Below, one piece after another: positions 53,206-62,563 of a stretch of 64,000 nucleotides of DNA. This stretch comes from Candidatus Bathyarchaeota archaeon (lineage in GTDB: Archaea; Thermoproteota; Bathyarchaeia; 40CM-2-53-6). A program made the position numbers and the translations under genes. Position 1 is the stretch's first letter, and every line of letters begins with the position of its first letter. The notes under the pieces were generated by a model that had not been told where the DNA came from, did not search any database, and saw only the letters and a list, made by a program, of their open reading frames with translations. The stretch covers positions 92,302 to 156,301 of the forward strand of contig VBBN01000030.1 of the NCBI GenBank assembly GCA_005888735.1, given 5' to 3'.

Positions 53206-54398
53206 CTCTCCCCTATCCGACGGCTTAGAGCTACTTTGGAACCCGGCTCGGAACAAATCGGCTTCCTTAGCGCTACGTCCGCGATATTTTCACGAGCAGA
53301 AACGACAACCCCGGAAGTAACCGCTGTCCCCGCATTCAGAACTAGTGGCTCATTCATTCGAATCTTCTGGACGGGAACGAGTTGTTCCGTACCGACCGCT
53401 TTCTCGAATAGATCAACGTCAAGGCTGACTTTTTCAAGTGTGGGAGGGAGAGTTCCAGCTTTTCCCACGACATTACCGACTAGGCCGTCAGACTTTGTGA
53501 CGGATGGATCTAGGTCGGTTCCCATCGCAATGAGTCCTCCAGGAGCTGCCTCCTTGACTTCTCCGCCTCCAGCTTCTAGGCGGGCGACTCTTGCTAACAG
53601 AGGGTCGTACTTGGCCCTGTTGCTGTCCTCTGTCTTGATTCCGGGGCGAATCTCGACCTCTTCGCCATTCTGAAAGACGCCTTGGACAACTGATCCTCCG
53701 ACTACGCCGCCTGTAAGGTCTTCTACCAGTGTCCCAGGTTTGTTCACGTCAAACGAGCGGAGAACTGACATTCGTGGAGCCAGCTGGTGGTTGCGTTCTG
53801 GCGTGGGGATTTTCTCTTGAATGGCACATATCAGTGCATCCATGTTCAACTTGTGCTGCGCTGAGACAGGAATCACCGGTGCCCTTTCGGCCACAGTGTT
53901 CTTTGTGAAGTTCAGAATCTCCTCATAGTTTTGCCGTGCCCTTGCTTGGTCAACAACATCGATTTTGTTTTGGACCATTACAAGCCTTTGGAGTCCTACC
54001 ATCTCGGCTGCGAGCAAGTGCTCTCTATCTTGGGCTTGGGGGCACTTTACGTTCGAGGAGATCACGAACAAGGCTCCGTCCATGAGAGCAGCACCTGAAA
54101 GCATCGTGACCATCAGGCTGTGGTGGCCGGGGCAATCGACGAAGCTTACCCTCCGTAGGAGCTTTGTCTTGCTTCCACAATTCGGGCAAACAGGCGACGT
54201 CGAGTAATTCGAAGGGGGCTCGCACGACGGGCACTCGTAGAACGACGCATCGGCATAGCCTATTCTAATGGTAATGCCTCTTCGTAATTCTTCCGAGTGT
54301 CTCGCAGTCCACATTCCCGTTAGCGATTGGACAATGGTGCTTTTCCCGTTGTCTACGTGGCCCAGCGTCCCGATGTTGATTTCAGGCTGCAGCCTAAT
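53172..54398 (-). CDS. eif2g: Translation initiation factor aIF2 subunit gamma
   Basis: GTPase that delivers Met-tRNAi to the small subunit. PEINIGTLGHVDNGKST is the G1 loop, preceding MWTARHSEELRRGITI (switch 1), then CPSC and CPNC zinc knuckle, FVDCPGH (G3), QNKIDVV (G4) and SAQHKLN (G5). The first canonical start (ATG 54314) would delete the G1 loop, so translation must begin upstream, but no in-frame ATG, GTG or TTG exists there. ATT at 54398 or CTG at 54392 fits the usual N-terminus length. The gene's 5' end lies against the integrase gene. Confidence 0.93.
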   Translation of the reverse strand: MRLQPEINIGTLGHVDNGKSTIVQSLTGMWTARHSEELRRGITIRIGYADASFYECPSCEPPSNYSTSPVCPNCGSKTKLLRRVSFVDCPGHHSLMVTMLSGAALMDGALFVISSNVKCPQAQDREHLLAAEMVGLQRLVMVQNKIDVVDQARARQNYEEILNFTKNTVAERAPVIPVSAQHKLNMDALICAIQEKIPTPERNHQLAPRMSVLRSFDVNKPGTLVEDLTGGVVGGSVVQGVFQNGEEVEIRPGIKTEDSNRAKYDPLLARVARLEAGGGEVKEAAPGGLIAMGTDLDPSVTKSDGLVGNVVGKAGTLPPTLEKVSLDVDLFEKAVGTEQLVPVQKIRMNEPLVLNAGTAVTSGVVVSARENIADVALRKPICSEPGSKVALSRRIGESWRLIGFGTLR

Positions 54399-54427
54399 GT
54401 CACCTATTAATAGAAGGTCCTCCAGAG

Positions 54428-54435
54428 GAAAATAC
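54428..54435 (-). promoter_or_regulatory. TATA-like element upstream of aIF2-gamma
   Basis: On the minus strand GTATTTTC, about 30-35 nt before the ATT at 54398. A second AT-rich element, TATTAATA at 54405-54412, lies closer to the gene. Either would be only tens of bases from the divergent integrase start at 54447. Confidence 0.35.
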
Positions 54436-54446
54436 GGGCGTGTTTC

Positions 54447-55814
54447 GTGGAAACCGTCACGGCTGAGCGGTTTGATGCCGAGGGACTGGATATTAACGCT
54501 CTCCTAGACCCGAAGACGGAGCGCGGACGAGCGGAACACGGGTGGTTTCCCAAAGGTCCGCGGAGCTTCGACTGGCTGCTCAAGTACAGGTGCGTCAGGG
54601 ACTACATAGACAACTACACTGCCAAGTCGACACGCAACCAGCGACTGTACGTTCTGGAGAAGGTCTTGAAGGCAGGACGGTTAACGGATCCGGAACAGCT
54701 TCTGAAACTCTCAGAGTCACAGGCGAAGACTCTGATCAAGAGGGTCTGGCAGTTCTACATCCAACACGGAAAACACTCTTACGCCCGAACTGTCTCGATA
54801 ACGATGCGAGGCTTCTTCGAAGCCCATGACCGAGAGCTACGCTTCAAGCGGTCGGAGAAGGTTCGCAGCGCCCGCCTAGTGAAGATCAACATCGAACACA
54901 TCCCCAACAAGGCCGAAGTTTACCGGATGGCGGACGTCGCAGGCTCTCTCAGAAACAGGGCGATCGTTCTCTGCCTCTATCAGAGCGGCGTTCGGCCCGG
55001 TTGTCTCTGCAACTGGAACTACGGACTCGTCAGCCAACAACTATACCCGGAGATAAACAGTCCAGTCCAGCTAAAGATCACTCCAAATCTAGATAACAAG
55101 CTGAACCTCTACGGACTCCCCTACTACATCACCTTCCTGGCGGAGGAAAGCGCCAGGGCTCTCAGAGACCACATCGACGAGAGAAAGAAAAGAGAAGGGT
55201 GGAACCCCCAACCCAGCGACCGAATCTTCGTCACAGCAAGCAGCGCCAGCCGTGGAGAACCCATCGACCCGTCCGGCATATGGAGCGTGGTCAAGGTCGC
55301 GGCAGCACAAGCCAATCTCGACCCGAAGAGCGTTTGGCCCAAGGTCCTCCGCAAATCCTTCAGAAAAACATTGAATGCCACAGACAGCCTCGATGAAGAC
55401 ACGAAGGAGGCGCTGATGGGCCACCGACTTCCAGGGAGCCGAGGAAACTATTTCGACTACCACGACCTCGACGAGGTACGCGAGAAGTATCTGGCAGTCG
55501 ACTGGAGCCGGGACGGAGGAAACGTCACTAGGATGAAGGAGCTAGACAAGGCGAATAAAGACCTGGAAGAACGCGTCTCCTCTCTGGAAAACAGAAACAA
55601 AGTACTCATGGTTCACTTGCTTGCCGGTGAGGCGGGGATAATTCCAATGGCCTCGCCAGGGGAGCTTCGCCGGATCCCAACTGAAGAACTGGAGAGAGCT
55701 CTCGAACAGCACGTAGCTCGTGCGGGCCGAGAAGCGATGCGGAACGGCGCAAACGAAACATCGCCCATGTACAAGCTGGGCAGCAGGGTTGGCCGAAAAT
55801 TGAGGTCGAAATAG
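54447..55814 (+). CDS. Tyrosine recombinase / integrase
   Basis: Site-specific recombinase of the type common in Thaumarchaeota and Bathyarchaeia. An N-terminal SAM-like core-binding domain (about 40-150) precedes the catalytic domain with Arg183 (SGVRPG), Lys303 and Arg306 (LRKSFRKT), GH at 325-326 (LMGHRLPG) and the Tyr nucleophile around 335-338 (NYFDYHD). A coiled coil (about 363-390) and a basic tail end the protein. GTG start at 54447. No tRNA target, excisionase or plasmid gene accompanies it, so it looks like a solitary element remnant beside aIF2-gamma. Confidence 0.9.
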   Translation: METVTAERFDAEGLDINALLDPKTERGRAEHGWFPKGPRSFDWLLKYRCVRDYIDNYTAKSTRNQRLYVLEKVLKAGRLTDPEQLLKLSESQAKTLIKRVWQFYIQHGKHSYARTVSITMRGFFEAHDRELRFKRSEKVRSARLVKINIEHIPNKAEVYRMADVAGSLRNRAIVLCLYQSGVRPGCLCNWNYGLVSQQLYPEINSPVQLKITPNLDNKLNLYGLPYYITFLAEESARALRDHIDERKKREGWNPQPSDRIFVTASSASRGEPIDPSGIWSVVKVAAAQANLDPKSVWPKVLRKSFRKTLNATDSLDEDTKEALMGHRLPGSRGNYFDYHDLDEVREKYLAVDWSRDGGNVTRMKELDKANKDLEERVSSLENRNKVLMVHLLAGEAGIIPMASPGELRRIPTEELERALEQHVARAGREAMRNGANETSPMYKLGSRVGRKLRSK

Positions 55815-56580
55815 ATTCCTTCTTCTCTCAAGCAGGTTGCTGATTCGTGGATATTGGAAAGCTTTCCTCGGAGGGACTCAACAGAAAGGGCATGAGTTTC
55901 TTTCTTCAGTCCTCAGGTCCTCTGCAAGGCCCCTTTACGCATGACTCAGCAGTTCTTGCCTCGCCGTGGTCACGGCGGCTCGAAGGCTCCGCATCCATCG
56001 CACTTGTTGAGCATGGTCGGCTTGAAGGTTTAAGCACTGCTGAAGGATTAAACACTGCGATTCTTTCTCGCAGCATACTTCCCATGCTTTGAGAGTCGCT
56101 GGGGCCATAGGCCGTGAGGTGGACGTTTTTCCCGCCGTGTAGGCAACTCGTCTCGGAAGCCTCTTCTGGTAGACTTGGGTTTCTATTTCAATGACTTGAC
56201 GTAATTCTCGGTCTGTCTGGTTTCCGTTGTTGCCTCTCCCAGTGCCAATGCATTCTTTACAAGACTGTCTATCAGAGGTTTCCTATCTCTCTTCATGAGC
56301 TATGCTTCGACAGAAATGAACAGGGAACTGGTAAATAATTTCTGACCATTATTCTTGTTCACACCCCGTTGGGAACGCGCCCATCTAATACACCGCGACG
56401 CGACAACTCACGGGCTTTCTCTGGAACAGCATGCCCGTATTCGTTCCAAGGATACAGCTGTCCTTCAAAGAACATGTGCAGATGGGTTCTGAGAGATTCA
56501 TGCGAATGGACTCGGGCTTGAATTCCCGGGCTAAGGACTCTCGCACATATCTTCGCCTTTATTTTCGGCTTCCCCTTCTA
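55815..56580. other. Region without confident gene
   Basis: About 770 bp after the integrase. An 81-codon frame (55847-56092) contains an internal short repeat and has no family match. No Shine-Dalgarno site, tRNA or clear inverted repeat marks an element end. It may be decayed element DNA. Confidence 0.4.
56023..56058. repeat. Two adjacent 18-bp direct repeats
   Basis: TGAAGGTTTAAGCACTGC is immediately followed by TGAAGGATTAAACACTGC, with two mismatches. It lies about 210 bp after the integrase stop. It could be a recombinase arm site or simply a local duplication. Confidence 0.5.
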
Positions 56581-56599
56581 CTATTCACCTGGGTGAAGC

Positions 56600-56782
56600 T
56601 ATGCTTTGTTGCTATGCTGCAGCTTGGAGAGTCTCTTTGGTGTCGTTCTTGCGATAAGCTGACGGTTCACGAGGTCAGATACATGTCCGAGCCTCCGTTT
56701 CGTCGGGAAACTACTGGTGTGTAGAAACTGCGGTGAAACTATTGAGCAACCGCTAGGAGGTCCAGGGTGCCCCGACTGCTAG
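56600..56782 (+). pseudogene. Zinc-ribbon protein with frameshift
   Basis: One frame reads WCRSCDKLTVHEVRYMSEPPFRR and then stops at GTG TAG near 56723. A neighbouring frame continues CRNCGETIEQPLGGPGCPDC to a stop at 56782. Together they give a double zinc ribbon with four CxxC pairs. One base shift near 56705-56720 separates the parts. Either a sequencing error or true decay. Confidence 0.4.
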
Positions 56783-56898
56783 ACATTGAACAAGCCGGAG
56801 ACATGTGGTGGAGCCTGGGTGAAAGACCTAGCCTGGATGTGGCTGATGGACATTCGCTTGGAACCCGACGACGGCTCGTACTCGATAGAAGGCGGTGA

Positions 56899-57165
56899 TT
56901 GTTGCGGAGACAGGGGCGCAGGAGTCAGGTTTCGGTGTGGGATCCAGCGCAGGAACGAATTGCACGATGGTTCGCCCGACAAGAAGTTGGAAACCAGTCC
57001 GATGCAGCGCTGTCAACCTGGTGCTCTAGGTGTGGCAAAGCGACGGAACACAAGTACATACAGAACCCGGACGGGAAAATGTGCAAGGATTGCGGCGAGA
57101 GGATTTACGACACGGAAATAGGCCGCATACGAGTCTGGAGCGCTGACGTGTCCTGGTATCGCTAA
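56899..57165 (+). CDS. Zinc-ribbon domain protein
   Basis: The C-terminal half, TWCSRCGKATEHKYIQ and MCKDCGERIYDTEIG, is a zinc ribbon similar in spacing to the frameshifted one 200 bp upstream (CxxCxKxTxHxxx then CxxCGE), suggesting tandem duplication. The N-terminal half has no recognised feature, so the start is uncertain. Confidence 0.5.
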   Translation: MLRRQGRRSQVSVWDPAQERIARWFARQEVGNQSDAALSTWCSRCGKATEHKYIQNPDGKMCKDCGERIYDTEIGRIRVWSADVSWYR

Positions 57166-57225
57166 GTACGGGCAAACGTCGTCGAGTGTCTTCGGCCGGT
57201 CATGGGGCAGTTGTCGAATAACCTG

Positions 57226-57496
57226 TTAGCATTTTCGACCGCTCCCCTCTGGATCCTCTTCCCGAGCCTGTCGACGTTCCTCTAGAAAATTCCTGATGTT
57301 CTGGTTCTTTATTCCCTCGCTCATCCCAAGCACCGCTAGTGAGGCGAGGACTGGGGGCAACGATGACGGCGAATGGGGTACCAGCCAGAATGATATTCGC
57401 CATGAAACCTAAGACCAAGACCAAACCGAGGAAAGCGGTGATCACCATGAGAAACTGTGCTCCGCCTAGCGACCCGAATTTGCCGTCGAGCTCCAT
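57226..57496 (-). pseudogene. Small two-helix membrane protein with one frameshift
   Basis: ATG at 57496 gives MELDGKFGSLGG, a first helix FLMVITAFLGLVLVLGFMANI and then FAVIV. After a C5 run (on the minus strand) the expected continuation PVLASLAVLGMSEGIK and NIRNFLEERRQAREEDPEGSG is in another frame, stopping at 57226. Removing one C restores about 89 residues. In the unshifted frame the sequence after the run is low-quality (Arg/Gly/Ser-rich). Unknown function. Confidence 0.5.
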
Positions 57497-57696
57497 CTTG
57501 AGCTTTGCAGGATCACGTATAGTAGGTTAGAAAGACCGTGAGCCAGGAAAGCCTGGCACACGAGGTATCTTTTGAAGAGCCACCACCCCAGAGAGTCGCG
57601 TTCAAGGTTCAGGTACCCAAACGCTGAGCTACGAACCGAAAAAGGAAGCCCACTAGGTCGTCGAAGTGGGCAGATCGTTAACTTCAGGAAAAATTG

Positions 57697-59433
57697 TTAG
57701 CTATAACAATAGTCCTGAGTGTTGTTTTGGAAAATATTGTTGGCGAAAGTATTCTGGTCCAGTGTGGCCTGAGAAGCGGACACTCCGCAACTGTTCGAAG
57801 CAATATTATTCCCGATGAACTGATTGCCCGTAGAGTCCGGGGTCAACAATAAACCAACCGAAGCGAATGTGATGCTATTGTTCTGTACCACGACGTTGTC
57901 AGCCCCAACTAGCATAATGTCGTGTCCGCTGGGGCTGTTCCAATCTCCGCACGACCAAAGGTTCGGGCATTGCCCAGGGAAATCGTTCTGTGAAACGGTA
58001 ACATTGTTGCAGTTGCCGATATAGAGGCTGTCAGCGTGACGGCCCATGCTGTTGCTCTCGATGTTCACTGTGTCGCACCCGCTAATCTGCAATCCTCCAG
58101 AACTCTGCGCAAGCTGGTTGGCCGATAGTTCAGCTCCGGAGAAGTCTGAGAACTCCATTGCTTGCTCTCCAGCGACAGTGTTTCCTGCAACAGTGAGATT
58201 GCTGAAGGAGTCGGCTTTGAGACCATTGGTGTTGCCTATGATGAGATTGTCGACAATCGTTATCGAATCTGAAGAACTGATCATTACTCCGTTATTCAGA
58301 GAGTTGAGATTGTTTCCACTCAGGACGACGTCAGAAGAGAGTGATATCCAAACTGCTGCTGTCGGACTGCCGCTTGTGCCGTAATCAACTTGGACCTGGG
58401 ATTTTTCCAGATCTGCGTGCGCGTTACCTGCGAAGACGACACCGTTGCCGTTAGTACTCTGGCTGCCTTGGACGGAAACTTCTCTGATCGTAAAGTACGC
58501 ACCAGTGTTCTCTATCACGATCCCTGGCGTCGAGACCGGAGTAATTGTCCAGCCATCGATAACGTAGGGATCATCAAATTTCCCGCTTCCTCCAGTCACG
58601 CCGTTGGCTGCGGTAAAGTCACTGTCCCCACTAATCGATATTGGGGCGTGGGCCGAGGCTGAGATAGCATCCAGCGTGATCGCCATCGCGTCAGTACCAT
58701 TACAGTTGAAGACGACCGTTGTTTGTGGACTATTCGTCACCATATAATCGACCTCGAAAATGCTTGAGAAGGTGTGAGTGGCGAGATTGGTGAATCCCTC
58801 TGGGGGTTGGCTATTCGCCGAGCCACAGTCACCCGCATCATTTATCGCTACGGTGGCCACAACGAAGTCTATTGTGGAGGTCTGAATCGAGGTAGAGCAT
58901 GTGCCGGGGTTCGCAGGATCATCCTCGCAGGTACCGAATCCGTTGCTGGGACACGTGACGGCTGCTGGTATAGACGGGTTCGCATCGAATATTCCAAGAA
59001 TGTTGGCGCCACTGACAGCGAAGACCAGCATACCGCCAAAGGGCAAGCAATCGCATACCACAGTTATGTTATCTGACTCTAACGGCGTGTTGGCAACTGC
59101 GTAATACTCGTAGAGACTTGCAGAGCCAGTATCGCTGGGATAGATAGAGCGCTGCGTGAAAGTCAGACCACTACTATCCTCTACGGCAGTTATTTGGCCG
59201 GGCGATGCCAGATGTGATTCTACGATTAGGATAATCACATCGTTCGGCTGAGTCGTGGTTAGAAGCTGTGAGCGATATCCTTGATGTGATCCCCAGTCAC
59301 TAGCGTCGATGCCTTTACCATCCAGCCCGAACGTGGGTGCTGTCGCTGCCTGTGCATTGTGGGTTATTCGAGGCGAACTGAACAGAGCTGTCAAACACAG
59401 CAATACAACTGCGAGCGACCATGACAATCTCAA
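57697..59433 (-). CDS. Secreted right-handed beta-helix protein
   Basis: 578 residues. The signal peptide (about 1-30, ending HNAQA) is followed by a beta-rich domain (about 45-270) that resembles residues 85-285 of the giant repeat protein: both have an ILIVxE-type start, a DSSG/ATGITF-like strand and an (I)A(S)NT segment. Residues about 275-578 are parallel beta-helix (NosD/CASH-like) with turns such as SDVVLSGNNLNSLNNGV, SDSITIVDNLIIGNTNGL and CNNVTVSQNDF. TTG start. Probably a cell-surface or secreted carbohydrate-binding or structural protein. Confidence 0.85.
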   Translation of the reverse strand: MRLSWSLAVVLLCLTALFSSPRITHNAQAATAPTFGLDGKGIDASDWGSHQGYRSQLLTTTQPNDVIILIVESHLASPGQITAVEDSSGLTFTQRSIYPSDTGSASLYEYYAVANTPLESDNITVVCDCLPFGGMLVFAVSGANILGIFDANPSIPAAVTCPSNGFGTCEDDPANPGTCSTSIQTSTIDFVVATVAINDAGDCGSANSQPPEGFTNLATHTFSSIFEVDYMVTNSPQTTVVFNCNGTDAMAITLDAISASAHAPISISGDSDFTAANGVTGGSGKFDDPYVIDGWTITPVSTPGIVIENTGAYFTIREVSVQGSQSTNGNGVVFAGNAHADLEKSQVQVDYGTSGSPTAAVWISLSSDVVLSGNNLNSLNNGVMISSSDSITIVDNLIIGNTNGLKADSFSNLTVAGNTVAGEQAMEFSDFSGAELSANQLAQSSGGLQISGCDTVNIESNSMGRHADSLYIGNCNNVTVSQNDFPGQCPNLWSCGDWNSPSGHDIMLVGADNVVVQNNSITFASVGLLLTPDSTGNQFIGNNIASNSCGVSASQATLDQNTFANNIFQNNTQDYCYS

Positions 59434-59634
59434 AAATTTGTGGCCTAAAAAGCTCTATTTCAGCTCCGAAATATTAACGGTCGGTGTACAATTGACTACA
59501 ACAGATTACTTTGTGTTCGCAGAAGCAATCGCAGGCTTTACAGAGATATCTTGCGAACACGTTTTAGTGGGACCTTTCAACCTCCGCTTCTTTCGTTTTC
59601 CGCGGATTCACAGTCTGCTGTCAGATCTGGTATA

Positions 59635-59651
59635 GAAAAAAAGAGGGGGGA
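59635..59651 (-). terminator. T-run terminator after the large secreted protein
   Basis: On the minus strand CTCCCCCCTCTTTTTTTC immediately after the stop of the 928-residue protein: a C-rich stretch and seven T, as in archaeal T-run terminators. No strong hairpin precedes it. Confidence 0.5.
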
Positions 59652-59656
59652 GAGTT

Positions 59657-62443
59657 CTAGTGGATTTGGATGTTGCCGGCTTGTAGGGTGCCGGCTTTTG
59701 AGTAGCCGGTTCCGAGTGTTATGGCGAAGGTGTCTTTTCCAGCGCCTGGTTCTGCTTTGTCTTGGATGGTGATTGTGAAGCTGGTCGCGATGTTGTCGTT
59801 GGTTCCTGTTCCTTTGAAGGTGACTGTTTTGCCGTTGAAGGTTGCTGAGGTTATGAGGCTGGTTGTGAAGTCTACGCCTCCAGCCGGGTCTTGGTAGGCT
59901 GCTTTTCCGTGTATTTGACCCGTGGTGTCGACTTTCACTTCTATGCTGAAGCTTCCCTTGTCTTGTTGTGCGTCGACGAAGATGTAGCCTCCTCCCGTGA
60001 CCATGCACGTCTTTCCGAGCGGGCAGTTGCTAGGCAGCGCAGTATTGCCGAGGACGTAGTCGAACGCTCGCGTAGCGTCTCCGTCTGTCAAGACGGGATT
60101 GGTGTTGGTGACCGCGAAGGTGAGTGCTGTAACGCTAAACAGCGTGTCGCCAGTAATCGGGCTTCCGAGATCGCTCAGTGGGACGGTTATCGTAATCGTG
60201 CCGGTAGACGTGTTAATTGTTCCCGTCTCCGGGAGCTCTGATGGGTATTTGATGACCTTGCAGTTCTGTGGGGTGGTGGTGACGCAGCCGTTGCCTGGAG
60301 GTATTCCACTGCCAGGAGCAGAAGAGGTTCCTGTGCCTGCGAAGAAGACAGGATTTTGGCCGGCTGTGCTGTTTGCTCCGAGATAGAAGATTCGGTAGCT
60401 TTCTTCACCTGCGTCGCCTGTGGAGAGGAACTGCCATCTTACGAGCCATAGTAGACCTGTCGAACCTCCGGGTGGGATAAGGTTGGTGAGGCTTTGGAGT
60501 TTGAGTGTTGCTCTGAGGTGTGAACGGTCGGGCTGAGAGATCTTCAAGGAAGTCAGGTCTAGCGCTAGCTGGTTCGCGCCAGCGCCTCCTGGGAAGTAGT
60601 GTGGTACCTGAGCGTCGCCCATTGGGTCTGCCACTCCCGTGGCTGTGTTGGGGGAGGGTGGCATGAGTGTTGTGCCGATGGCGCTGGGTCCTGCGACTTG
60701 TCTCAGCTCGAAGAGTGCTGCTCCATGATGCTGGTTTGTTAGATCATTGAGGACGATTCTGGCTGCGCCGTTGGTATCGAGAGCGACGCTGAAGAAGTCT
60801 GCGAGGGTCCGGTCGCCACCTGAGGTTGTGCAACCTAGCCCTCCTGTGCAGATCTGGCCGTAGTCTGTGGGATGCTCGCTAGCCTTAACTTGGTAGATTG
60901 TAGGTGTGGCGGTAGTTGCTGCTTGGACTCGGGTGAAGTAGACGAACCATTTGACGCTGGTGTCCGCAACACGGTTGTTGTACCATGAAGGGAAGTTGTT
61001 GGGATCGCCGCGTGCGTCTGTGCCATAGAAAACCACATCAACTGTCCCTGCTGCGCCCGCGATAGCCCAAGGCATCACATTCGTGTTAGCTGGGTCGCCG
61101 TTAACTTGCAGTGGCGTTGACCAGCTTGTGCCCGCGTTGGTGGAGACGGTGAGGTAGACGTTGTTGTTTGCTGTGTCAACCCAGGCGACGTAGACGTTGC
61201 CGGCATGGTCTGTGGTTAGGGAGGCGAAGAGATTTCCGACTGAGCCTCCGGGGCTGGCGGGGGTGTTGGTAGAACTGAAAGCGAGATTGTTCCTCTGCGC
61301 AGGGTTGACGTGGGCTTTCGAAACGTGGACGTGGTTTCCTTGTACGCATGGCAGGTAGAGGTTGCGTAGTACTGGGTCGAAGATTAGCCGGCCGCACGGT
61401 GCGCCCGCGCCGACGAACGTGGTTGTAGCGGCATTAATGTAGGCGAAACCTCCGACAATGTCTGTTGACCCTGTGGAACCGGGGGACGAGAGAACCTGGC
61501 TTCCTCCTGGTACTTGACGGTAGGTGAGAAAAACAGTGTTGTCCAAGACGCCGGTGCTTGGACCGTTGTCAATAGCAAGCCATTGGCGGTCGTCTACCGG
61601 AGACATGGCGGCAACGAAGTTTTCCCTCCAGCTGTTGCCTTGGTCGTTAGAGACCGCGACCCCTATGTGGGCTAGGCCTTCTAGATCAGCAAAGTAGGCG
61701 TTACCCTGGTCATCAGTAATAATGTCAGTATCGCCGCCCCCTGCCGGTGCCGGGTTAGGCCTAAGGCCTGCTGGCGATACAATGTGGAAGCTATCGCCGT
61801 TGTCAGTTGACCTTGCGACGAAACCTTGAGCGGTGGAGAAGCCCCAGGGCCCGGTCTCCCAGATGTTTCCGGCCTGATCAACGTGGACTAGTGGTTCGCC
61901 TTCGGTTCGTTGTGGATCGACGATCGTGTGCGCACCGAAAGATATCCCGCCGGTTGGAAAACTGGGGTTGGGTGTCGGACCACCGGTCGTGAAGGCGAGG
62001 AGGGCTGAGCCGGTGTAACCGGACGCGACGACGAGGAAGGGTACTGTTCGTACTTCGTACACTCCTGGCATCGGGCTCTGGAGGGCGACTTGTTCGCTTG
62101 TAGTTCCGCCTGAGGCTGAGGAGCCTACTTGTTGCCCGTCGCTCTGTCGGTAGATGTAGAGGTCGAAGTCGTTGTCGTTGCTGGCCCATTGGATGGTGAT
62201 TGCGACTGAGCCTGTGTGGGTCTGCCAGAAGGTGTTGGGTAGATTGATGTTGAGGTAGAAGTGGTCGCAGACAAGATTCAGCGTGTCAAGGGAACCCGGG
62301 CACTGGGCGGGGTCCGCTGTGAAGGCGAGAGTGTAGAACTGTCCTTGCCATGAGGTGCTTGGCTGAGCGTCTGTGATCATGTTTCCTGAGGGTGTTGCTG
62401 CTCTCGCGGTCGGTCCCAGGAATGCGGCTGGGCCCAGAAGCAT
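59657..62443 (-). CDS. Large secreted protein with sialidase-like (BNR) propeller
   Basis: 928 residues. The signal peptide precedes an N-terminal jelly-roll-like domain with DNDFDLYIYRQSDG (about 25-150). The central part has repeated BNR/Asp-box sequences, ARSTDNGDSF, VSNDQGNSWRE and VSTNAGTSWSTP, typical of a beta-propeller (about 170-560). The C-terminal third is beta-rich, Gly/Thr-rich with few Cys. ATG 62443 leaves a signal peptide without a basic start; an upstream in-frame extension (RTVLKITLILAT) has only CTG. No catalytic residues could be assigned, so binding rather than hydrolysis is possible. Confidence 0.82.
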   Translation of the reverse strand: MLLGPAAFLGPTARAATPSGNMITDAQPSTSWQGQFYTLAFTADPAQCPGSLDTLNLVCDHFYLNINLPNTFWQTHTGSVAITIQWASNDNDFDLYIYRQSDGQQVGSSASGGTTSEQVALQSPMPGVYEVRTVPFLVVASGYTGSALLAFTTGGPTPNPSFPTGGISFGAHTIVDPQRTEGEPLVHVDQAGNIWETGPWGFSTAQGFVARSTDNGDSFHIVSPAGLRPNPAPAGGGDTDIITDDQGNAYFADLEGLAHIGVAVSNDQGNSWRENFVAAMSPVDDRQWLAIDNGPSTGVLDNTVFLTYRQVPGGSQVLSSPGSTGSTDIVGGFAYINAATTTFVGAGAPCGRLIFDPVLRNLYLPCVQGNHVHVSKAHVNPAQRNNLAFSSTNTPASPGGSVGNLFASLTTDHAGNVYVAWVDTANNNVYLTVSTNAGTSWSTPLQVNGDPANTNVMPWAIAGAAGTVDVVFYGTDARGDPNNFPSWYNNRVADTSVKWFVYFTRVQAATTATPTIYQVKASEHPTDYGQICTGGLGCTTSGGDRTLADFFSVALDTNGAARIVLNDLTNQHHGAALFELRQVAGPSAIGTTLMPPSPNTATGVADPMGDAQVPHYFPGGAGANQLALDLTSLKISQPDRSHLRATLKLQSLTNLIPPGGSTGLLWLVRWQFLSTGDAGEESYRIFYLGANSTAGQNPVFFAGTGTSSAPGSGIPPGNGCVTTTPQNCKVIKYPSELPETGTINTSTGTITITVPLSDLGSPITGDTLFSVTALTFAVTNTNPVLTDGDATRAFDYVLGNTALPSNCPLGKTCMVTGGGYIFVDAQQDKGSFSIEVKVDTTGQIHGKAAYQDPAGGVDFTTSLITSATFNGKTVTFKGTGTNDNIATSFTITIQDKAEPGAGKDTFAITLGTGYSKAGTLQAGNIQIH

Positions 62444-62563
62444 CGTGGCTAGGATCAGTGTGATTTTGAGGACCGTTCGTGTTGAGATAACTTGTCGAGA
62501 CAGTGATAATCACTGGGCAGGGAGCTAGTGTGTCACGAGTTATATGAAATGTTCAGCTAGGGA

